A DNA stretch of 64,000 bases from NCBI RefSeq assembly GCF_016756395.1, contig NZ_AP018365.1, forward strand, positions 1,426,001 through 1,490,000, given 5' to 3'. The notes beneath the pieces are model-generated. The model worked only from the letters and a program-made list of their open reading frames with translations, had not been told where the DNA came from and did no database searches. Made by a program: the position numbers and the translations under genes. The DNA is from Streptomyces sp. SN-593. Its GTDB lineage: Bacteria; Actinomycetota; Actinomycetes; Streptomycetales; Streptomycetaceae. The number at the start of each line of letters is the position of its first letter. Positions within the stretch are counted from its first letter, which is position 1. This document shows, in pieces, positions 58,753-64,000 of the stretch.

Positions 58753-60075
58753 ATGGAGCTGCGGGACGCCGGGCACGGCGACGAGGGCAGGGACCTCGGC
58801 TACCAGCCGGGGTTCGGCAACGAGCACAGCACGGAGGCCGTACCGGGCGCCCTCCCCGTGGGGCGCAACGCCCCGCAGCGCGCGCCGCTCGGGCTGTACG
58901 CCGAGCAGCTCAGCGGCACCGCTTTCACCGAGCCCCGGGCGCACAACCACCGCAGCTGGCTCTACCGCATCCGCCCGTCCGCCGCTCACCCCCCGTTCCA
59001 CCGGGTGCCGAACGGGGCGTTGCGCAGCGCGCCGTTCCACGACGTGGAGCCCGACCCCAACCGCCTGCGCTGGGGCCCCCTGCCGCTGCCCGACGAGCCC
59101 ACGGACTTCGTCCAGGGCCTGGTCACCGTGGGCGGCAACGGCGACGTGCTGCGCCGCGAGGGCATCGGCATCCACTGGTACGCGGCCAACGCCTCGATGG
59201 ACCGCCGGGTGTTCTCCTCGGCCGACGGCGAGTTCCTGATCGTCCCCCAGGAGGGCGCCCTGCTGCTGCGCACCGAACTGGGCGTGCTGCGCGCCGACCC
59301 GGGCCACGTCGCGCTCGTCCCGCGCGGGGTCCGCTTCCGCGTGGAACTCCTCGGGCCGACCGCCCGGGGCTACGTGTGCGAGAACTACGGCCGCCCCTTC
59401 CAGCTCCCGGACCTCGGCCCGATCGGCGCCAACGGCCTGGCCAACGCGCGGGACTTCCTCGCCCCGGTCGCCGCCTACGAGGACCGGGAGGAGGACACCG
59501 AGGTCGTCAACAAGTTCGGCGGCAACCTGTGGGCCGCCGTCTACGACCACTCACCCCTCGACGTCGTCGCCTGGCACGGCAACCACGTGCCCTACCTCTA
59601 CGACCTGCACCGCTTCAACGTCCTGGGCTCGATCAGCTACGACCACCCCGACCCGTCCATCTTCACCGTCCTCACCTCCCCCTCGGACACCCCGGGGCTC
59701 GCGGGCGCGGACTTCGTGGTGTTCGCCCCCCGCTGGCTGGTCGGCGAGGACACCTTCCGCCCCCCGTACTTCCATCGGAACGTGATGTCGGAGTTCATGG
59801 GACTGGTCGAGGGCGCCTACGACGCGAAGGCCGAGGGCTTCGTCCCCGGCGGCGCCTCGCTGCACAACATGATGTCCGCGCACGGACCGGACCACACGAC
59901 GTTCGACCGGGCCAGCACCGCCGAGCTGCGCCCGCAGAAGGTCGACGACGGCCTGGCGTTCATGTTCGAGACGCGCTGGCCGGTGGTGCCGACCGGGTTC
60001 GCCCTGGGCGCCGGGCACCGGCAGGAGGGGTACGACGCGGTGTGGGAGGGCCTGCGGAGGAACTTCCGCCCGTGA
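58753..60075 (+). CDS. hmgA: Homogentisate 1,2-dioxygenase
   Basis: Opens the ring of homogentisate to maleylacetoacetate in tyrosine/phenylalanine breakdown; iron(II)-dependent, cytoplasmic. The 440-residue length is normal. Family blocks are evident: [81 protein letters not shown] with iron ligands His and Glu, and [24 protein letters not shown] 58753 is chosen because GGGAG is six bases upstream; ATG 58732 is alternative. No other tyrosine-catabolic gene is adjacent. The stop overlaps the next gene's start. Confidence 0.97.
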   Translation: MELRDAGHGDEGRDLGYQPGFGNEHSTEAVPGALPVGRNAPQRAPLGLYAEQLSGTAFTEPRAHNHRSWLYRIRPSAAHPPFHRVPNGALRSAPFHDVEPDPNRLRWGPLPLPDEPTDFVQGLVTVGGNGDVLRREGIGIHWYAANASMDRRVFSSADGEFLIVPQEGALLLRTELGVLRADPGHVALVPRGVRFRVELLGPTARGYVCENYGRPFQLPDLGPIGANGLANARDFLAPVAAYEDREEDTEVVNKFGGNLWAAVYDHSPLDVVAWHGNHVPYLYDLHRFNVLGSISYDHPDPSIFTVLTSPSDTPGLAGADFVVFAPRWLVGEDTFRPPYFHRNVMSEFMGLVEGAYDAKAEGFVPGGASLHNMMSAHGPDHTTFDRASTAELRPQKVDDGLAFMFETRWPVVPTGFALGAGHRQEGYDAVWEGLRRNFRP

Positions 60076-60827
60076 CGCCGGTGAACGCCTTCGCCCCCGA
60101 CTCCCTGGTGCTCAACCGCAGGCTGCCGCTGTGGTACCAGGTCTCGCAGTCCCTGCGCGCCTCGATACTGGGCCGGCGGCCGGACGCCCCGCTGCGGCTG
60201 CCCACCGAGGAGGACCTCGCCGCGCACTACGGGGTGAGCGTGCTGACCATGCGCCAGGCGCTGAAGGAGCTGGAGGCCGAGGGGCTGATATCCCGGCACC
60301 GCAGGCGCGGCACCTTCATCGAACCGACCGCGCTGCGCGGGGCGCCGGTACGCCTGCTCGGCTCGGTGGACGCCGTCGTCGCCCAGCAGTCCGGGGGACG
60401 TACCACGGTCCTGGCCCACGGCCCCGCTCCCCTGCCGCCCGAGGCGGCCGAGCACTTCCCGGACCTGACCGAGGCCGTCCGCTTCCGGCGGCTGCGCCAC
60501 GACGAGTCCGGCGAACCCTCCAACTGGGCGGAGAACCACGTCCGTCCCGAACTCGCCGCCCGCATCGACCCCGCCGACCTCGAACGCTGGCCGATGACGA
60601 AGATCCTGCGCGACGTGCTGGGGGTGCGGATCAGCCGCATCACCGACACCCTGGAGGCCGGGCTCGCCGACCCCGGCACCGCCCGCCTGCTCCGGGTGCC
60701 GCTGCTCAGCCCGATCCTGCACTGCACCGGCGTGACCTACGACGAGACCGGCAGGGCCGTGGACGTGGTCCGCATCCACTACCGCGGCGACAGGTTCTCC
60801 TTCACCGTGACGATGGAGGCACCCTGA
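60072..60827 (+). CDS. GntR family regulator (HutC/UTRA type)
   Basis: A 251-residue regulator: winged helix at ~15-80 ([61 protein letters not shown]) and a UTRA effector domain (~100-245). GTG 60072 overlaps the hmgA stop as GTGA, so the protein is made from the hmgA message. It is therefore likely to sense homogentisate or a related acid and to act on the inverted repeat at 58703. This differs from IclR-type HmgR control in Pseudomonas. Confidence 0.92.
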   Translation: MTPVNAFAPDSLVLNRRLPLWYQVSQSLRASILGRRPDAPLRLPTEEDLAAHYGVSVLTMRQALKELEAEGLISRHRRRGTFIEPTALRGAPVRLLGSVDAVVAQQSGGRTTVLAHGPAPLPPEAAEHFPDLTEAVRFRRLRHDESGEPSNWAENHVRPELAARIDPADLERWPMTKILRDVLGVRISRITDTLEAGLADPGTARLLRVPLLSPILHCTGVTYDETGRAVDVVRIHYRGDRFSFTVTMEAP

Positions 60828-60841
60828 CGGGCGTCAGTAGC

Positions 60842-62098
60842 ATGCGTGTGGTGAGCGATGACGCGCCTTTGCTGCACGACCTGATGCCCTGGTCGGTGCG
60901 CCCGCTGCGCATCGGCCGCGGCTGGCCGATGGCGTCCGAACCCGCCTGCCTGCGGGCCCGCTGGACGCTCCTCACCACCGCGCCGGACGAGGCCACCAGA
61001 AACGCGTTGCTGCGCCCGACCCGGGCCCGGGGCCCGCACACCCCGGTCGGCCAGCTCCCCGGCCACCCCACTCCCACCACCGCGATCGCCCGCGAGGCCG
61101 GCCGCTGCCCGGAGCCGGTCCGCGTCCAGCACGGGCCGTTCGACCAGCAGTGGCTGATACCCGACCACCGGCTGATCGACGTGGCCCGGCCCGAGTTGTG
61201 GCGGATCGCCGACGACCGGCAGCTCTTCGCCGTCGAACACAGCCCGCTGCCGGACACCGCGGAGGCCGTGGTGACCTTCAGCGCGCTGCTTCCCGACGGG
61301 CGTTCGCCGGCCGGCAGGCCCGCGCTGATCCGGCCGCTGTACCGGCGCCCCGGCGGCCGCGACCCCAACCTCGCCCCGGGCCTGACCGGTTGGCTCGCCT
61401 CCCGCCTGGACACCGGCGTCACCGCCGAGGACACCCTCGCCTGGATTGCCGCCGCGGCCCGCCCCGGCCACCGGGGCTGCGAGGTGCCGCTCCCCCGCGA
61501 CCTGGACCAGTGGCAGGAGGGGACGGCCCTGGGCCGCAGGTCGCTGTGGCTGCACACCCGGGGCGCCCGCTGCGCCGACCCCGGGCAGGGCCGCGACGCG
61601 TCCCGGCTGCGGCCTCCCGGGGGCAGCCGCCCCTACGTCCGTGCGGCGCTGCCCGAACGGCCCCGGCCGGACGACCTGCGGTACGACCCGCAGGAGCGCG
61701 CCCTGTGGGTCGGAACCGGCCAGGTGGCTCCGGTGGCGCCCGAGGCGTGGGAGGCCACCGCGGGCGGCGTGCGGGTGCTGGAGGCGTGGTACGGGCGGCG
61801 GACCGCGCCCGGCGAGCCCGGCTCGCTGGAGGCCCTGCGCCCGGCCGCCTGGACGCGGGCGACGACCTCGGAACTCCTGGAGCTGATCGGCGTGCTGACG
61901 CTGCTGGCCGGTCTCCGGGAGGAGGTGGCGGACTTCACGGCGCGGTCGGCAGCCGAGGGGGTCGACAGGGCGGGTGCGGCCGGCGCGGCGGCGCTGCGGG
62001 CGGCCGGGGTCCTTCCGGTGCCCGCGGCCAGGCGGAGGCCGGCCTCGGTGCTGGAACACCACGAGGAGGGCCCGGACGGGCAGTTCGCCCTGCTGTGA
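60842..62098 (+). CDS. Orphan type ISP restriction/modification C-terminal (specificity) domain-like protein
   Basis: A 418-residue protein of a family common in Streptomyces and named after the C-terminal part of type ISP restriction enzymes. Recognisable blocks are PLLHDLMPWSVRPLRIGRGW, VRVQHGPFDQQWLIPDHRLIDVARPELWRIAD, FSALLPDGRSPAGRPALIRPLYRRPGG, RPYVRAALPERPRPDDLRYDP and VRVLEAWYGRRTAP. Helicase, nuclease and methyltransferase motifs of a full ISP enzyme are absent and not encoded nearby, so a restriction role is doubtful. ATG 60842 is used; GTG 60851 is possible. It is 15 bp after the GntR gene. Confidence 0.75.
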   Translation: MRVVSDDAPLLHDLMPWSVRPLRIGRGWPMASEPACLRARWTLLTTAPDEATRNALLRPTRARGPHTPVGQLPGHPTPTTAIAREAGRCPEPVRVQHGPFDQQWLIPDHRLIDVARPELWRIADDRQLFAVEHSPLPDTAEAVVTFSALLPDGRSPAGRPALIRPLYRRPGGRDPNLAPGLTGWLASRLDTGVTAEDTLAWIAAAARPGHRGCEVPLPRDLDQWQEGTALGRRSLWLHTRGARCADPGQGRDASRLRPPGGSRPYVRAALPERPRPDDLRYDPQERALWVGTGQVAPVAPEAWEATAGGVRVLEAWYGRRTAPGEPGSLEALRPAAWTRATTSELLELIGVLTLLAGLREEVADFTARSAAEGVDRAGAAGAAALRAAGVLPVPAARRRPASVLEHHEEGPDGQFALL

Positions 62099-62132
62099 CC
62101 GCGCGTGTGACCGCGCGTGCGGTGGTCGGGCT

Positions 62133-62156
62133 GCGGCCGCTGGGGAGGACGGCCGC
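62133..62156 (+). terminator. Weak hairpin between convergent genes
   Basis: GCGGCCG (62133-62139) and CGGCCGC (62150-62156) form a seven-bp stem with a ten-base loop, 35 bp after the type ISP-like gene. Confidence 0.45.
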
Positions 62157-62208
62157 ATGCACCCCACCACCGAGGTGACAGCAGGACGGACGCGAACTGC
62201 TCGCGGAC

Positions 62209-62472
62209 TCAGCGGTGATTGCCGAAGAGCGACCTCCGCAGCCGGCGCAGCGGCGCGAACAGGGACACCCGGGCGCCCTTGTCGGTCCTGACACGCGTGG
62301 CGTCACGCGAGGTCAGCTCCCGCAGCAGCACGGTGGCCTCCTCGGCCTCACGCTGCGGCACTGCGGGGCCGGCCAGTATCGAAAGGTGCCGGTCCAAACG
62401 CGCACTGGACGCCGTAGTACCGCAGTTGATGGCAGGCACTCTTGGCCTGCTGTGCATCGCTATCTGTTCCAT
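62209..62472 (-). CDS. Small conserved hypothetical protein
   Basis: An 87-residue basic protein. The middle ARLDRHLSILAGPAVPQREA and the end SLFAPLRRLRRSLFG look conserved among Streptomyces small proteins of unknown function. No signal peptide or membrane segment. ATG 62472 has GGGGAG four bases upstream; a longer start at 62505 is less likely. It is divergent from the AAA ATPase gene with a 301-bp intergenic region. Confidence 0.65.
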   Translation of the reverse strand: MEQIAMHSRPRVPAINCGTTASSARLDRHLSILAGPAVPQREAEEATVLLRELTSRDATRVRTDKGARVSLFAPLRRLRRSLFGNHR

Positions 62473-62773
62473 GACTCTCCCCACCCTGTCGAGGGCACCC
62501 AGCACGGGCAGGGTAACCCTATCGCCCCGTCACGTCACGTGCGCGTCCCCCGTGCACCCCTGTCGCCCGATTCACCTTCCGCACAAGGGGGTTGACGCGG
62601 TAGTGCACACAAAGGGGCGACGTCGCACGTCGCGGCCCCGGCCGCACCGGAATCCTTTCCGGACACGCGTGCGGCGAATCAACCCTTTCGAGGGGTTTGG
62701 AAGTTCACACCAGGGCCCGAATCGAACCGAAAAGCACTGGGCGATCGCCCCTCCGTGCCGGATCATGGGCCCC
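62473..62773. other. Divergent intergenic region without gene
   Basis: A 301-bp region between the small hypothetical gene and the AAA ATPase gene. It is less GC-rich than its surroundings, as expected for a promoter region; no clear operator palindrome or riboswitch-like structure was found. Confidence 0.4.
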
Positions 62774-63931
62774 ATGTCCGCCACACCCCGTCCACCGAGG
62801 AGGCACGTGCCGCCCACCTCTCCCGCCGCCGACGCGACGGACGCCGCGGCCGCCGATCCGTTCCGCACCCTGCCCGTCCACCTGCGGCTGGACGACAGCG
62901 ACTCGCCGTCCGACGTCGTCGACGCCCTGTTCCTGGGGCGTTTCACCTCGGGGCGGCAGCCCTTCGCCCGCAGCAGCTCGCTGGAGAACGTCAAGCCCGG
63001 CCTCACCCTGCTGCCGCCGGACGCGACCGTACTGCGGCAGGCGCGCGACAAGGACCGCAGCGCCCTGCTGGCCGAGGGGGAGGACTGGACGATCCTCGTC
63101 TCGCGCTGGAGCCGGGGCGCGGACGTCACGGTGACGGCGACCTCCGACGAACTCGCCGAGCGGGTGCTGAAGTCGGCGGTCGAGGACGCGGAGGACGAAC
63201 CGGAGCCGCAGCCGGAGAACGTCACCATGGGCTTCTGGTACGTCTCCCCCCGGCGGGGCCCGCACCGCACGACCCGGAAGATCTCCGCCGGCACCTGGGA
63301 CGAACTGCGCGGCAACTACTCGGCGCCGGTCGCCGACGCCATGGACGGCCTGATGAAGATGACGGCCGACGACATCACCGGGCGGCTGCTGCTGCTCCAC
63401 GGACCGCCCGGCACCGGCAAGACGTCCGCCCTGCGCACCCTGGCGCGCTCCTGGCGCGACTGGTGCCAGGTGGACTGCGTCCTGGACCCCGAGCGGCTCT
63501 TCAACGACGTGGGCTACCTGATGGACATCGCCATCGGCGAGGACGAGAGCGAGGGCGGCCGCTGGCGGCTGCTCCTGCTGGAGGACTGCGACGAGCTGAT
63601 CCGCGGGCAGGCCAAGCACGAGACCGGCCAGGCCCTGTCCCGCCTGCTCAACCTGACCGACGGCCTGCTCGGGCAGGGCCGCAACGTCCTGGTCGGCATC
63701 ACCACCAACGAGGCCCTGGAACGCCTGCACCCGGCCGTCGTACGGCCCGGCCGCTGCCTCGCCCGCATCGAGGTCGGCCCGCTGAACCGGGAGGAGGCCG
63801 TGCGCTGGCTCGGCACCGGCGAGGGCGTCGGACGCGAGGGGGCCAGCCTCGCCGAGCTGTACGCCCTGCGCCGCGGCACCTCGCCGACCCTCGCCGTGCC
63901 GCCCCAGGCGGACGGCGGCCTCTACCTGTGA
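62774..63931 (+). CDS. AAA family ATPase (DUF5925 domain)
   Basis: A 385-residue protein. Residues ~25-150 form the DUF5925 region (LPVHLRLDDSDSPSDVVDALFLGRF, TILVSRWSRGADVTVTA), and ~155-370 an AAA ATPase domain: MGFWYVSPRRGPHRTTRKI, Walker A GPPGTGKTS, Walker B LLLLEDCDEL, sensor 1 VLVGITTNE and the arginine-finger block VVRPGRCLARIEVG. It probably remodels a protein or nucleic-acid partner, but the partner is unknown. ATG 62774 (MSATPRPP) is preferred to ATG 62765. Only 69 bp remain to the window end. Confidence 0.9.
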   Translation: MSATPRPPRRHVPPTSPAADATDAAAADPFRTLPVHLRLDDSDSPSDVVDALFLGRFTSGRQPFARSSSLENVKPGLTLLPPDATVLRQARDKDRSALLAEGEDWTILVSRWSRGADVTVTATSDELAERVLKSAVEDAEDEPEPQPENVTMGFWYVSPRRGPHRTTRKISAGTWDELRGNYSAPVADAMDGLMKMTADDITGRLLLLHGPPGTGKTSALRTLARSWRDWCQVDCVLDPERLFNDVGYLMDIAIGEDESEGGRWRLLLLEDCDELIRGQAKHETGQALSRLLNLTDGLLGQGRNVLVGITTNEALERLHPAVVRPGRCLARIEVGPLNREEAVRWLGTGEGVGREGASLAELYALRRGTSPTLAVPPQADGGLYL

Positions 63932-64000
63932 CGCCGGCGCCGGTCCACCGCCGGCGTCCGCCGCCCCGGTCCGGCGCCCGGACCTACCCGCCGTACTCCG

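Overview
The window reads as chromosome of a high-GC actinomycete, almost certainly a Streptomyces or close relative. GC is very high throughout, codons end in G or C, GTG starts are frequent, secreted proteins have alanine-rich signal peptides, and there are Streptomyces-type small hydrophobic and CsbD genes, five TetR regulators and long GC-rich hairpin terminators. I see no tRNA, rRNA, CRISPR array or complete insertion sequence.

Layout. 1-11.8 kb: a partial secreted beta-helix protein, an RsbW-like ATPase, a second-type dxs, a TetR gene and, divergent from it, a three-gene 2-oxoacid (pyruvate) dehydrogenase operon, followed by small stress-type genes. 11.8-18.9 kb: a patchy accessory segment with a decayed LLM oxidoreductase, a DCC-DUF5819-HTTM membrane module whose DCC protein has a strange repeat tail, a graveyard of gene scraps (NIPSNAP, etfB, etfA, GntR), and one intact secreted glutamic peptidase. 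18.9-22.6 kb: AtuA-type protein, pirin and a Nudix hydrolase.

22.6-35.6 kb holds the most striking locus: an Ag85-like secreted esterase, a polyketide synthase with the order ACP-KS-AT-ACP-TE, a fatty-acyl-AMP ligase, an acyl-CoA carboxylase beta subunit, a divergent PucR regulator and a membrane fatty-acid desaturase. Order and domains match the Pks13-FadD32-AccD4 mycolic-acid condensation cassette, in an organism type that makes no mycolates. Palindromes of the form TGTCA-N6-TGACA lie in the control regions.

35.8-58.5 kb is catabolic: gluconokinase and a glucarate-dehydratase-like enzyme; a kinase plus acyl-CoA dehydrogenase pair of the 4-hydroxyacyl-CoA type; acyl-CoA synthetase, SDR and quinone-oxidoreductase genes with a TetR regulator; a large penicillin-acylase-family enzyme; MaoC, acyl-CoA dehydrogenase, alcohol and aldehyde dehydrogenase genes. 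Three pairs of matching operators link separated transcription units into small TetR regulons. 58.7-64 kb: homogentisate dioxygenase with an overlapping GntR regulator, an orphan type ISP specificity-domain protein, a small conserved protein and an AAA ATPase of the DUF5925 type.
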